Below are positions 24,689 to 33,999 of a DNA stretch of 64,000 bases, in pieces (positions within the stretch are counted from its first letter, which is position 1; each line of letters opens with the position of its first letter). A program made the position numbers and the translations under genes. Source of the stretch: Flavobacterium sp. ALJ2 (lineage in GTDB: Bacteria > Bacteroidota > Bacteroidia > Flavobacteriales > Flavobacteriaceae); NCBI RefSeq assembly GCF_015594725.1, contig NZ_JADNRC010000016.1, positions 1 through 64,000 of the forward strand, written 5' to 3'. The notes beneath the pieces were generated by a model. The model was not told the origin of the DNA and did no database searches. It saw only the letters and a program-made list of their open reading frames with translations.

Positions 24689-25762
24689 ATGAAGTTGTAT
24701 CACATGTTGTCAAAGATTAGTTTTTTGAAGAAAAGCTATGCGTTTAAATTTCTTTTTATTGCTTTTATAGGTATTCATATTCCCTTAATCGGGATTTTGT
24801 TTTTTGTGCTTTATAGTAATCATTCCATTTCAGTCAATTCTATTTTGTTTTTTTCATTAGTAATGACTTTATTTGCTACAGTTGTTACATTGGTGATTAT
24901 TAATCAATTAATAAGGCCAATTGTTATAGCATCAAAAGCATTGAATGAATACAGAACTAATCGAAAACTGTCTGTTTTACCATCTCAGTATGAGGATGAA
25001 GCAGGATTATTGATGCGTAATATTCAGGAATCTATTGATGAAGCAGAAAGTTTTATCAATGAGAAACAAGATTTAATTTATATGATTTCTCATGATTTGA
25101 GAAATTTTGCTGGAAATCCTCAATCATTAGCAAAATTAATTATAGAAGAAAATCCATCGGATTCAGTTAAGAACATGGCGGAATTAATCTGCGAATCAAC
25201 AGATTTACAGTTTCGATATATTGAAAATTTCATTAAATTACTTAAACAACAAGATGAAATTGCTAAATCGAACTCAATAGCAAAAACAATTCAGATAGCA
25301 CCAATTCTTCCTGCTATAAATGAGCAAGTGTCTCAGCTTTTAGTTCAAAAGAACATTAAGTTAGTTTCGGATATTACTGTTGGTGAAGCTGTGCTTAAAA
25401 TTGATCCAGAATTGCTAATTCAGGTTCTTGTGAATTTGATTAGTAATGCAATTAAATTTTCTTACGCAGGAAGTGAAATTTTACTCAAAATTTTTAAAGA
25501 CAATGAAAAAATAGTTTTTATCGTTTCGGATAAAGGAATTGGATTTGATCAAACTCAAATTGATGAGATGTTTAAAAAGTTTACTAAAATGGGTAAATTA
25601 GGAACTGCCAACGAAACCTCTACAGGAATTGGACTGTATTTATGCAAAAAGATTATTGATAAAAATGGAGGTAAATTAAGCGCAACGAGTCTTGGTAGAA
25701 ACAAAGGAGCAACTTTTACTATTGTTTTTTCTTTTAAAGATTTTGATAAATTAAGTTTCTAA
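24689..25762 (+). CDS. Membrane sensor histidine kinase
   Basis: A 357-residue kinase with two transmembrane helices (about residues 19-41 and 49-71) and almost no periplasmic loop. A short HAMP-like linker and a dimerisation helix with the phospho-acceptor in YMISHDLRN follow. The HATPase domain has an N box (VLVNLISNAIKFS), a G1 box (SDKGIGF) and a G2 box (TGIGLYLCKKI). Without a loop domain the signal is probably sensed in the membrane or cytoplasm. No response regulator is adjacent, so it is an orphan. A TAACTTTG -7 element lies at 24627-24634. Confidence 0.88.
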   Translation: MKLYHMLSKISFLKKSYAFKFLFIAFIGIHIPLIGILFFVLYSNHSISVNSILFFSLVMTLFATVVTLVIINQLIRPIVIASKALNEYRTNRKLSVLPSQYEDEAGLLMRNIQESIDEAESFINEKQDLIYMISHDLRNFAGNPQSLAKLIIEENPSDSVKNMAELICESTDLQFRYIENFIKLLKQQDEIAKSNSIAKTIQIAPILPAINEQVSQLLVQKNIKLVSDITVGEAVLKIDPELLIQVLVNLISNAIKFSYAGSEILLKIFKDNEKIVFIVSDKGIGFDQTQIDEMFKKFTKMGKLGTANETSTGIGLYLCKKIIDKNGGKLSATSLGRNKGATFTIVFSFKDFDKLSF

Positions 25763-25907
25763 GATTTTAAATGTGAAAAACTAAAAAAAATAGCTTCTTT
25801 GTTTAAGCTGCAAAGCTTTAGAGAAACAAAGTTGTAAATGTTTTTTTTACAGCAAGCTTTTAAAACCTTAGTACTTCAGAATCTTTGCAACTTTGAGCCT
25901 TTTTCTC

Positions 25908-26795
25908 TTAATCAAATAGATCAGAAGATAAATAACGATCCCCACGATCGCAAATTATAGCTACAATTACTCCCGATTCTATTTGATTAGCAATTTTTAA
26001 AGCCACAGCTACAGAGCCTCCGCTACTCATTCCTGCAAAAATGCCTTCTTCCAGAGCTAATCGTTTAGTCATTTCACGAGCTTCTTGTTCGCTTACATCT
26101 ACAACTGTGTCTACTTTTTTTGCATCAAATATTTTTGGCAAATATTCTTTTGGCCATTTTCTTATTCCAGGTATTTGTGAACCATCGCTAGGTTGCGCCC
26201 CTATTATTTGAATATCGGTATTTTTTTCTTTAAGGTAAGTAGATGTACCAATAATGGTTCCTGTGGTTCCCATTGCTGAAACAAAATGAGTTATTTTTCC
26301 ATCAGTATCATTCCATATTTCTGGTCCTGTAGTTTTGTAATGAGCTTTCCAGTTGTCTTCGTTAGCAAATTGATTCAGCATGATATAACCGCCTTCGGCA
26401 ACTTTTCTATCAGCATAATCTCTCGAGCCAATTATTCCCTCGCTAGCAGGCGTTAAAATAACTGTGGCGCCATAAGCACGCATAGTTTGTACTCGTTCTT
26501 TGGTGGAGTCTTCAGGAAGAATTAATTCGATATTGATCCCCATCAATTGTGCAATCATTGCCAAAGCTATTCCTGTATTACCGCTTGTGGGTTCAATAAG
26601 TTTATCGCCTTTTTTGATATCGCCTCTCTCCAGAGCCGAAAAAATCATATTATATGCAGCTCTATCTTTTACGCTGCCACCAGGGTTGTTTCCTTCAAGT
26701 TTTAATAAAAGTTTTACATTTTTGTTTTTTACTAAATTCACTGTCTCCATTAAGGGAGTGTTTCCTATCAGGTTTACTAATGTATGAGTCTTCAT
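25908..26795 (-). CDS. cysM: Cysteine synthase B
   Basis: CysM makes cysteine from O-acetylserine and sulfide or thiosulfate using PLP. The 295 residues have the PLP lysine in GGSVKDRAA (about residue 43), the phosphate loop EPTSGNTG (about 68-75), and MSSGGSVAVALKIA near the end. The gene directly follows cysE on the same strand (1 nt apart), so the two last steps of cysteine synthesis form one operon. Confidence 0.93.
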   Translation of the reverse strand: MKTHTLVNLIGNTPLMETVNLVKNKNVKLLLKLEGNNPGGSVKDRAAYNMIFSALERGDIKKGDKLIEPTSGNTGIALAMIAQLMGINIELILPEDSTKERVQTMRAYGATVILTPASEGIIGSRDYADRKVAEGGYIMLNQFANEDNWKAHYKTTGPEIWNDTDGKITHFVSAMGTTGTIIGTSTYLKEKNTDIQIIGAQPSDGSQIPGIRKWPKEYLPKIFDAKKVDTVVDVSEQEAREMTKRLALEEGIFAGMSSGGSVAVALKIANQIESGVIVAIICDRGDRYLSSDLFD

Positions 26796-26796
26796 G

Positions 26797-27588
26797 TTAT
26801 TTTTTTTCTTTTACTTTAACTTCTGTTGTGGTAGTATTGGTTACAATTGACTTTTCTGGAATTGACTTAGTAATCCATGCATTTCCTCCAATAATACTGT
26901 CTTTGCCAATAATCGTTTCGCCTCCCAAAATTGTAGCGTTGGCATAGATGCAGACATTTTCTTCAACGGTAGGATGTCTTTTTGCATTTTTCATTTCTTT
27001 GGTAATGCTTAACGCACCTAAAGTTACTCCTTGGTATATTTTTACGTGTTTTTTTATTACAGTTGTTTCTCCAATTACAATTCCTGTTGCATGATCGATA
27101 AAAAATGGTGAGGCTATTGTTGCACCTGCATGAATATCCGTTCCTGTAATTCGATGTGCATATTCGCTCATTAATCTTGAAAGGAGTAATAGGTCTAATT
27201 TGTATAATTCATGGCTTAATCGATATATAGCGATGGCATAAAAGCCAGGGTAAGCGAGGTATACTTCTTCTAGGCTATTTGAGGCAGGATCATTTTCTAA
27301 AATGTATGTTGCATCCTGAATTAGTTTTTCTAAAACAATAGGTAGTTTTTCCAGAAATTGCTCCCAAATTGATTCACATGTTTTTTCTGGCTTTTTACAG
27401 GCTATTATAGCTATTTCTTTAAAAAAAATTTCGAGTTCATTGATGCTTTTGTCTAAAGGAGCATTAGAATCGAATAAAGTATAAAATAGCTTTTCTGTGA
27501 AATCTTCTGTTTTGGTTTTGATTCCATAGTTTATAGAAGAGTGACTCTTTAAAGCATTTATGTTCTGGATAATCATATTTTTTGTCAC
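26797..27588 (-). CDS. cysE: Serine O-acetyltransferase
   Basis: This enzyme makes O-acetylserine from serine and acetyl-CoA. The 263-residue protein has a helical N-terminal part (about 1-150) and a left-handed beta-helix with HAGATIASPFFIDHATGIVI (His pair of the active site), VTLGALS and ATILGGETIIG hexapeptides. It belongs to the longer EpsC-like type. ATG at 27588 is used, although ATG at 27576 (MIIQNINALK) is equally plausible. It is followed by cysM. Confidence 0.92.
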   Translation of the reverse strand: MTKNMIIQNINALKSHSSINYGIKTKTEDFTEKLFYTLFDSNAPLDKSINELEIFFKEIAIIACKKPEKTCESIWEQFLEKLPIVLEKLIQDATYILENDPASNSLEEVYLAYPGFYAIAIYRLSHELYKLDLLLLSRLMSEYAHRITGTDIHAGATIASPFFIDHATGIVIGETTVIKKHVKIYQGVTLGALSITKEMKNAKRHPTVEENVCIYANATILGGETIIGKDSIIGGNAWITKSIPEKSIVTNTTTTEVKVKEKK

Positions 27589-27778
27589 AATTATTTAATT
27601 AAATTGTTAGTTTGAAATGCTAAAAGTAATGTGTTTTTTATAAATAGAAGTAGTAATTAGTTAAAGAAATTTAATCATTAACATTCTATTTACAATAATT
27701 AAAAATATTTAATCACCTTAAAAGTATCTGTTATAAAATGATTTAAAAGAGTAAATTAGCTTATATAAAATTATTAAA

Positions 27779-28480
27779 ATGAAAACAAACGGAATGTTTA
27801 AAAGTGCTCTTTCTCATATTTCTTATCCTGAAAGTGAAAAAGTTTCAGGAAAATCTATTCAAAGTCCTATTTTGGCATTAATTGTTGCTGCGCATCCAAA
27901 ATTCACGAGAGAAGATTATATTTCTATAAAGGAATTGAATTTGTTTCGTGAAAAATACATTTCGAATTATTTATCTTCAGAGCTAGGAGTGCTTTCTAGT
28001 CTTGAAAAAAATGTGATGGGATCGCTGACGGACGAAAAGTTATTAGTAAGTGCTGTTGAAGATGAAGTAGAGGTAAGGAGTTTTGGTCAAAAAGTAGCAG
28101 ATAAAGTAGCAGATTTCGGTGGGAGCTGGACTTTTATTTTATTATTTATTACTTTCATAATACTTTGGATTTGCGTTAATATTTACATTTTGGTAAATAA
28201 AGGCTTTGATCCCTATCCGTTTATTTTACTTAATTTGATTTTGTCATGTGTTGCTGCTTTGCAGGCTCCCGTAATTATGATGAGTCAAAATCGTCAGGAA
28301 GAAAAAGATCGTGATAGAGCAAAAAAAGATTATATGATTAATCTAAAATCAGAATTAGAAATAAGAATGATGCACGAAAAATTAGATCATTTAATTATGC
28401 ATCAACAACAAGAATTAATAGAAATTCAGAAAGTTCAAATCGAAATGATAAATGATATTTTGAATCAGATTAAGAAATAG
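27779..28480 (+). CDS. DUF1003 membrane protein
   Basis: A 233-residue protein. The N-terminal 100 residues are soluble. Then come the DUF1003 signature with two transmembrane helices (FGGSWTFILLFITFIILWIC and PFILLNLILSCVAALQAPVI) and an MSQNRQEEKDR motif, and a C-terminal coiled coil (about 180-233). DUF1003 proteins have no settled function. The upstream 190 bp carries no clear gene. Confidence 0.85.
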   Translation: MKTNGMFKSALSHISYPESEKVSGKSIQSPILALIVAAHPKFTREDYISIKELNLFREKYISNYLSSELGVLSSLEKNVMGSLTDEKLLVSAVEDEVEVRSFGQKVADKVADFGGSWTFILLFITFIILWICVNIYILVNKGFDPYPFILLNLILSCVAALQAPVIMMSQNRQEEKDRDRAKKDYMINLKSELEIRMMHEKLDHLIMHQQQELIEIQKVQIEMINDILNQIKK

Positions 28481-28502
28481 ATTTTCGGATATTTATGAAA
28501 CA

Positions 28503-28784
28503 TTAGTAATAGTGTTTGTATGCATAAGCCAATATCATAATTAGGCTATTAAGGATGCCAAAAAGCCAAAGTGGTTTTTTGTAATTTCGGCTTTTATCAA
28601 AAAAATATAACGCAAAAATTCCTAAAAATAAAAGGCTGGTATATAGTGCTGGGTACATTTCAAAGGCAGCTTTAAATTCACCTTTAAAAAGTAAGAATAA
28701 AGCACGTTGAAATCCACATCCCAAACACTCTATTCCAAAGAGAGTTTTGCTCAAACAGGGTAGCATATATTTTTCTAGATTCAA
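28503..28784 (-). CDS. DUF2752 membrane protein
   Basis: A 93-residue protein with the family motif GIECLGCGFQRALFLLFKGEF (Cys pair at about residues 20 and 23) and two transmembrane helices after it. DUF2752 proteins are of unknown function. It converges with the DUF1003 gene. Confidence 0.8.
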   Translation of the reverse strand: MNLEKYMLPCLSKTLFGIECLGCGFQRALFLLFKGEFKAAFEMYPALYTSLLFLGIFALYFFDKSRNYKKPLWLFGILNSLIMILAYAYKHYY

Positions 28785-28890
28785 GAGATTTGTTTTTTTA
28801 CAATTTTACGAAAAATAGTTCAATCTATTTCAAGAATAATTAAATGCTATTTTAAAGTTGATTACTTTTGGAATCTGATAATTTATAAAA

Positions 28891-29076
28891 ATGAAAAAGT
28901 TAAGAATCCCAATAATGATAATTGCAATTTTGATTGCGTTATATGAACAGTCATGTACTGATAAAAATGTATACATTACAATTGTAGCGATTGTAGTTTT
29001 CATGATAGGGATGATGCAGTTAAGTGCAAAAACGCCAAGTAAAAACCAAGATAAAGAAGAACAAGATGCTGAATAA
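28891..29076 (+). CDS. Small membrane protein upstream of the Smr gene
   Basis: These 61 residues have two hydrophobic stretches (about 5-19 and 29-46) and a charged tail (SKNQDKEEQDAE). The gene overlaps the start of the Smr gene by 11 nt, so translation is probably coupled. I recognise no family. A TACTTTTG -7 element at 28863-28870 precedes it. Confidence 0.6.
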   Translation: MKKLRIPIMIIAILIALYEQSCTDKNVYITIVAIVVFMIGMMQLSAKTPSKNQDKEEQDAE

Positions 29077-29617
29077 AGGTGATAAGGTTTCGGTGCTGGA
29101 TGAAGCTATAAACGGAGTAGTGTTATCTGTTAAAAACAACGAGATTACTATAGAAACAGAAGATGGATTCGTGATGACGTTTTTTGTCAATGAGTTGATT
29201 AAAATGCAAGATACCAATGATTTAATGAACTCTATTAAAAGAATTAATTTAAATGAGGTTTCAAAAGAAAAAGAAGAGCCAAAAGCTAGGAGTTTTGTTA
29301 AAGAACGTAAGGATAAACGTGAAATTCCAGCTCCTGAATTTGATTTGCATATCGAGAAGTTAGTACCAAATAAACGCGGAATGTCTAATTATGATATTTT
29401 GACTTTACAGGCAGAAACGGCAAAACGGCATATTGAATTCGCTATCAGAAATCGCATTCCTAAAATTGTTTTTATTCACGGTGTTGGTGAGGGGATTTTA
29501 AAGGCAGAACTTGATTTTTTGTTAGGCCGTTATGATGGAGTTGATTTTCAAGATGCCAATTATCAGAAATATGGTTTAGGTGCAACCGAAGTTTATTTTA
29601 AGCAAAACACTAAATAA
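29066..29617 (+). CDS. Smr-domain protein with DUF2027-like N-terminus
   Basis: A 183-residue protein; ATG at 29066 (MLNKGDKVSVLDEAINGVV) is chosen over an upstream Lys-rich start. The N-terminal 60 residues are beta-rich like the DUF2027 region of flavobacterial Smr proteins. The C-terminal Smr domain (about 100-183) has DLHIEKL and IVFIHGVGEGILKAELDFLL, as in MutS2 tails. Smr domains nick or bind branched DNA and some cut RNA; which applies here is unknown. Confidence 0.85.
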   Translation: MLNKGDKVSVLDEAINGVVLSVKNNEITIETEDGFVMTFFVNELIKMQDTNDLMNSIKRINLNEVSKEKEEPKARSFVKERKDKREIPAPEFDLHIEKLVPNKRGMSNYDILTLQAETAKRHIEFAIRNRIPKIVFIHGVGEGILKAELDFLLGRYDGVDFQDANYQKYGLGATEVYFKQNTK

Positions 29618-29659
29618 AGCATGTTTTAAAGTGTGAAATGAGTTAGGCATAAGCATAAA

Positions 29660-29719
29660 AAAAACGTCTGTTTTAAAAAGAATTTCATTAAGAAACTCAT
29701 TTTTAGAACAGACGTTTTT
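29660..29719. terminator. Long-stem terminator after the Smr gene
   Basis: AAAAACGTCTGTTTTAAAA pairs with TTTTAGAACAGACGTTTTT over 19 positions (one G-T pair) around a 22-nt loop. It is placed between the + strand Smr gene and the convergent lipoprotein gene. Confidence 0.8.
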
Positions 29720-29751
29720 GTAGGAAAATATTTTTTTAAATATTAAATAAA

Positions 29752-29791
29752 AACACTCAAAAAGAAAAGTGAAATATTCTTTTTGAGTGTT
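29752..29791 (-). terminator. Terminator of the duplicated-domain lipoprotein gene
   Basis: A perfect 14-bp stem (AACACTCAAAAAGA with TCTTTTTGAGTGTT) starting 11 nt past the stop codon of the - strand gene at 29802. Confidence 0.75.
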
Positions 29792-29801
29792 GAATTTTAT
29801 T

Positions 29802-30794
29802 CTAATTTGAAGTTGTTATTATTGTTCCCAAGACAAAAGCATTACCTAAATTGAAATCATTATTTCCTTTTTGTAATGAGACATTTTTAAGAGTTATAGT
29901 GTGCACAAAGTTATTCCCATTTGTTGTTGTTGAGACTTCTATTATTCCACTCTCTTTTTCAGTAATTCCATTTATACCTGCCCATATTTGAGTTATTGCA
30001 GGAGTAGAGGGGGTACTAGTTTGACAGAAATAATCTGGAGATAAAGGAGAGGCAAATACGCGATAAAATACTTTATTTGTTGTGTCATTGATTAAGCCTG
30101 TTCTTGGTTGATTTAAAGGAGTTGATGCATTTGCAATCAAAGAAGGGTCGATATTATCAATAGTAAGTGCTGCAGTTTCATTAAAGTTATATATCTGTTT
30201 TGAAACTGTACATTGCTTTGCATTTGATGGAACGAAAGTTAATGGCATGTCTGTTATCGTAGCTACGTAATCTCCGAATGGAAAGCTTTCGTATGTTTGT
30301 GGTCCACTAGGTTTGTTAAATGTGATGTCTTTAAAAATAATACTATAAGTATATCCTTTTATTCTGGTGCTACCGTTGGCTTCATCTGGTGGAGTCTTAT
30401 TGGCTCTTGTTATTATTTCTATTATTCCAGAGGTGGCTACCCATTCTTCTATTACATTAGGGGTTGCAGGTGGAATAACATCACACATATTGTTTAGAGT
30501 AACTTTACCATTATAAGCGCGATAAATAACACGATATTTAGTAAGGTCGATACTATATTTTTTTGGCACTAGAGGAGTACCTACAGAAGGTTCACCTGCA
30601 AAAACCTCTTTAGGAAGATAAAGCAATAATGATTCTTGTTCTTTTAGTTTAAAAATAAGACTGCTTGTAGAGTTGTTATCGGGACAAATGGAAGGTAGTA
30701 TATCTTGAAATTCGATAGAGTCAACAGATATATCTCCATCGTCACAACCGTTTAATAGAAGGGCAAATAATGCTATGCTTATGATTTTTTTCAT
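29802..30794 (-). CDS. Lipoprotein with an internal duplication
   Basis: A 330-residue lipoprotein (MKKIISIALFALLLNGC). The mature chain contains two similar halves. Each has a V-x-Y-R strand, a Cys followed by a Pro/Thr-rich TP segment, a strand with I-x-x-x-W, and a GIIE(I/V) strand: residues 88-127 (VIYRAYNG, CDVIPPATPN, EEWVATSGIIEI) and residues 240-285 (VFYRVFAS, CQTSTPSTPA, QIWAGING, SGIIEVST). This suggests tandem beta-sandwich domains exposed at the cell surface or periplasm. No family name is known to me. Confidence 0.7.
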   Translation of the reverse strand: MKKIISIALFALLLNGCDDGDISVDSIEFQDILPSICPDNNSTSSLIFKLKEQESLLLYLPKEVFAGEPSVGTPLVPKKYSIDLTKYRVIYRAYNGKVTLNNMCDVIPPATPNVIEEWVATSGIIEIITRANKTPPDEANGSTRIKGYTYSIIFKDITFNKPSGPQTYESFPFGDYVATITDMPLTFVPSNAKQCTVSKQIYNFNETAALTIDNIDPSLIANASTPLNQPRTGLINDTTNKVFYRVFASPLSPDYFCQTSTPSTPAITQIWAGINGITEKESGIIEVSTTTNGNNFVHTITLKNVSLQKGNNDFNLGNAFVLGTIITTSN

Positions 30795-30867
30795 TATGTT
30801 TTTATTTGGGTCAAAAATAGTGAAAAAAATGATAATTGATATTTAAGAATAGACAATTGATATTTCA

Positions 30868-30875
30868 TAACTTTG
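30868..30875 (+). promoter_or_regulatory. -7 promoter element abutting the desulfurase start
   Basis: TAACTTTG fits TAnnTTTG. Its last G is only 5 nt before the ATG at 30881. With +1 expected about 7 nt after the element, the transcript would begin at or next to the ATG. Confidence 0.5.
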
Positions 30876-30880
30876 CCACA

Positions 30881-32011
30881 ATGAAAAAAGTATATCTCGA
30901 TAACGCCTCTACAACTGCCATACGACCAGAAGTCATTCAAGAAATGACTAAAGTAATGACAGAAGATTACGGAAATGCATCCTCTCCACATAGTTTTGGG
31001 CGAAATGCGAAGACAATTTTGGAACTTTCAAGGAAAAGTATTGCTAAACAGTTAAATTGTTCAGCACAAGAAATTATTTTTACTTCAGGAGGTACTGAAG
31101 CTAATAATTGGATACTCCGTTCAGCTGTAAAGGATTTAAAAATCGAACGTATAATAACGACTAGAATCGAGCATCATGCTGTTTTGCATACGGCTTTGGT
31201 CTTAGAATCAGAATATAATATTACAATTGATTATGTAAATATTAACTCTGATGGGTCAATTGATCTAACTCACTTGTCAAATTTATTATCAGAGGAGAAG
31301 AAAACACTGGTGAGCTTAATGCATGTTAATAATGAAACAGGTACGATATTAGATTTAGACAGAGTTAGTGTTATATGTAAGCAATATGATGTGTTGTTCC
31401 ATTCAGATACAGTACAATCTGTAGGTAAAACTAAAATAGATTTACAAAGTAGTTCTTTGGATTTTATAGTTGCAAGTGCTCATAAATTTCATGGGCCCAA
31501 AGGAATTGGTTTTGCTTTTGTTCGAAAAAATTCAGGATTGCAGCCCTTACTTTTTGGTGGGGAACAAGAAAAAGGGCTGAGAGCAGGTACAGAGGCAGTA
31601 CATCAAATTGCTGGAATGGCAAAAGCTTTGGCACTTTCATATGAAAACTTAGAGACTGAAGAAAAATATATTACAGAATTGAAAGCGTATTTGATTAATC
31701 GTTTAGAGATTGAATTTCCAGCTTTTAGAATTAATGGAAAGAGAGATGACTTTTATACAATTCTGAATGTAATACTGCCTTTTTCAGCAGATAAAACCGC
31801 GATGTTGCTGTTTGGTTTGGATATGAAAGGAATAGCAGTTTCTAGAGGAAGTGCTTGCCAATCGGGGAGCGTACGTCCATCTCATGTTTTAAAAGAAATG
31901 CTATCAGAAGCAGATCTAAAACTTCCGAATTTGCGAATTTCTTTAAGCCATTATAATACCAAAGAAGATATTGATTGGTTGATTGAAAGCTTGAAACTAA
32001 TTGATAATTAA
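30881..32011 (+). CDS. Cysteine desulfurase (NifS/IscS class)
   Basis: This 376-residue PLP enzyme takes sulfur from cysteine for Fe-S clusters or tRNA thiolation. I choose ATG 30881 because MKKVYLDNASTT is the conserved start of the family; the in-frame upstream start at 30836 adds 15 unlike residues. Signatures are FTSGGTEANNWIL (about 71-83), the His of HHAVLH, the PLP lysine in SAHKFHGPKG (about 200), and the active Cys in SRGSACQSGSVRPSHV (about 325-330). It stands alone here, away from isc or suf genes. Confidence 0.92.
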   Translation: MKKVYLDNASTTAIRPEVIQEMTKVMTEDYGNASSPHSFGRNAKTILELSRKSIAKQLNCSAQEIIFTSGGTEANNWILRSAVKDLKIERIITTRIEHHAVLHTALVLESEYNITIDYVNINSDGSIDLTHLSNLLSEEKKTLVSLMHVNNETGTILDLDRVSVICKQYDVLFHSDTVQSVGKTKIDLQSSSLDFIVASAHKFHGPKGIGFAFVRKNSGLQPLLFGGEQEKGLRAGTEAVHQIAGMAKALALSYENLETEEKYITELKAYLINRLEIEFPAFRINGKRDDFYTILNVILPFSADKTAMLLFGLDMKGIAVSRGSACQSGSVRPSHVLKEMLSEADLKLPNLRISLSHYNTKEDIDWLIESLKLIDN

Positions 32012-32039
32012 CGATTGATAATTATCAATTAGTTCTAAA

Positions 32040-32612
32040 TTATTTACGGATTACCTTTACTTGAGAATCACTTGTAAGTTTTATAATTGTTGATGGTTTT
32101 CCTGCTATTTTATCACGATATAAATTAACAACATAATCTACCCCTTTGATAATTTCAGGATTAATATCCTTGAAGGCTATAGGAGTGGGTTGTCCAGAAA
32201 TATTTGCCGAGGTAGAAACTAAAGGTTTTTTCATTCGTTCTAAAAGCTTAAAGCAAAATGGTTCTTTTATTATTCTTATTCCCAAAGAATTATCTGGAGC
32301 AATAATATTTGGTGCCACATTTCGAGGTTTGTCTAAGATAATCGTAGTTGGTTTTTCGGATAAATCCAAAATTTGCCAAGCTACTTCAGGAATATCCTTG
32401 AATACGTTGTACATCATTTTTTCACCATTCATTAGGCAAATCATACTTTGTGTTTCGGCTCTTTGTTTGAGTTTGTATATTTTAGCAACAGCTTCTGGGT
32501 TTGTTGCATCGCATCCTATTCCCCAAACAGTATCGGTTGGGTAAAGTATTATTCCGCCATCTTTAATAACTTCGTATGCGTTTTGAATTTCTGTATTTAT
32601 GTCTTGACTCAT
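32040..32612 (-). CDS. L-threonylcarbamoyladenylate synthase (YrdC/Sua5)
   Basis: A 190-residue protein of the YrdC fold that makes the threonylcarbamoyl-AMP used for t6A37 in tRNA. Visible motifs are ILYPTDTVWGIGCDA (about 21-35), KxR in YKLKQR, and STSANISGQPTP (about 136-147). Length fits the short YrdC type without the Sua5 C-terminal domain. Confidence 0.92.
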   Translation of the reverse strand: MSQDINTEIQNAYEVIKDGGIILYPTDTVWGIGCDATNPEAVAKIYKLKQRAETQSMICLMNGEKMMYNVFKDIPEVAWQILDLSEKPTTIILDKPRNVAPNIIAPDNSLGIRIIKEPFCFKLLERMKKPLVSTSANISGQPTPIAFKDINPEIIKGVDYVVNLYRDKIAGKPSTIIKLTSDSQVKVIRK

Positions 32613-32666
32613 AAGTTTGATTTTAAATGAGAAATATTTTTTGATAATAACAGTATATAACTGATA

Positions 32667-33743
32667 TTATGATGTTAGTTTGTTTATAATTTGAGTAATT
32701 TTTTCTAAATCTTCGCGAGTAAGTCCTACATAAAGCGGTAAACATACTATTCGGGATGCAATAGATTCTGATATAGGCATTACATCACCTTTTGTATAAT
32801 TTATGGTGTTTAATGATGGATAAAAATAGCGTCTAGGAACTATATTTTCTTTTTGTAATTCTTCTTGAACCTTCAATAATGTAGTTTCAGAATCAAATAA
32901 TAAAGGATAATAGCTATGATTCCAGTCTGTATTTTCTCTGATTTTTATGCTTTTTAAGTTGCTGAAATTTAGATTTTCATTGTAAAAATCAGTTACCTTT
33001 TTTCTTTCATAAATAATATGTTCCATGTATGGGAAAATTGCCAATCCCATAGCCGATTGCAATTCAGAAATTTTCGCATTTATTCCGAGGCCATGAAATT
33101 CAAGAGGACCATTATGACCAAAATTGTGACTGTAAAATAATCGATGGTGTATTTTATCATCATTACAGAACATTGCTCCGCCTTCTCCTGTATGGAATAA
33201 TTTTGTAGCATGAAAACTACAAGTACTTACATCTCCAAAATTGAATATCGATTGGTTCTTGTATTTAACCCCAAAACAATGTGCAGCATCATAAATTACT
33301 TTTAGATCGTGTTTTTTTGCAATAGCTTCTATGGCGGTTACATGACATGGATTTCCGAAAACATGAGTTGCTAATATTGCAGTAGTTTTAGGAGTTATTG
33401 CAGCTTCAATCTTAGTTTCGTCTATAGTTAGATATTCAGGATGAATGTCTACAAAAATAGGTTTACAATTCTCCCACACAATTGCAGCCGAAGTAGCAAC
33501 ATATGAAAAAGGAGTTGTAATTATTTCGCCTCCTTTACCAAATAACTTTAATGCAATTTGTATCGGGATTGTACCGTTATTAGTGATTGTTAGGTTAGAA
33601 ACACTAAGATAATCTTTAAGTTTTTGTTCTAGTTCTAATGTCAGTTCACCACGGTTTGTGAGCCAAGCTTTATCCCACGCACGTTTTACATAAGAATTGT
33701 ATTCTTCTTGTGGAGGTAAAAAAGTTTTGGTAACAGGAATCAT
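32667..33743 (-). CDS. Sugar 4-aminotransferase, DegT/DnrJ/EryC1 family
   Basis: A 358-residue PLP aminotransferase acting on a nucleotide-linked keto sugar. The start MIPVTKTFLPPQEEY and WLTNRGELTLELE resemble the VioA/PglE group, which puts an amino group at C4 of 4-keto-6-deoxy sugars. The PLP lysine is in SFHATKLFHTGEGG (about residue 181); DAAHCFG (about 154) contacts PLP. It diverges from the acyl carrier operon at 34000, and together they would give a 4-amino sugar and the acyl group placed on it. Exact substrate is inference. Confidence 0.85.
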   Translation of the reverse strand: MIPVTKTFLPPQEEYNSYVKRAWDKAWLTNRGELTLELEQKLKDYLSVSNLTITNNGTIPIQIALKLFGKGGEIITTPFSYVATSAAIVWENCKPIFVDIHPEYLTIDETKIEAAITPKTTAILATHVFGNPCHVTAIEAIAKKHDLKVIYDAAHCFGVKYKNQSIFNFGDVSTCSFHATKLFHTGEGGAMFCNDDKIHHRLFYSHNFGHNGPLEFHGLGINAKISELQSAMGLAIFPYMEHIIYERKKVTDFYNENLNFSNLKSIKIRENTDWNHSYYPLLFDSETTLLKVQEELQKENIVPRRYFYPSLNTINYTKGDVMPISESIASRIVCLPLYVGLTREDLEKITQIINKLTS

Positions 33744-33793
33744 TTAATTATGGATTTAGTGAGTTTAATTAACCGTTAAGGGTAAACTATTGT

Positions 33794-33801
33794 TATATTT
33801 G
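33794..33801 (+). promoter_or_regulatory. -7 promoter element ahead of the acyl operon
   Basis: TATATTTG fits TAnnTTTG and reads toward the acyl carrier gene, leaving a leader of about 190 nt. The rest of 33744-33999 is AT-rich with no gene. Confidence 0.45.
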
Positions 33802-33999
33802 CGGGGTAAAAATAGGAAAAGAAACCTGATTTTTTGGTATATGTGAGTATTATAAAAAGAAGAAGAAAAAATTTGAGTATCTGATTGTTTGAAAAACAAG
33901 ATTTTAAGAATTGACTTCCTTTTGCCAAATGTGTGGTTTTTCTTTAGTTTTTATTGAAATTAATAAAATAATAAAACCCAAAATAAATTTAAGAATACT

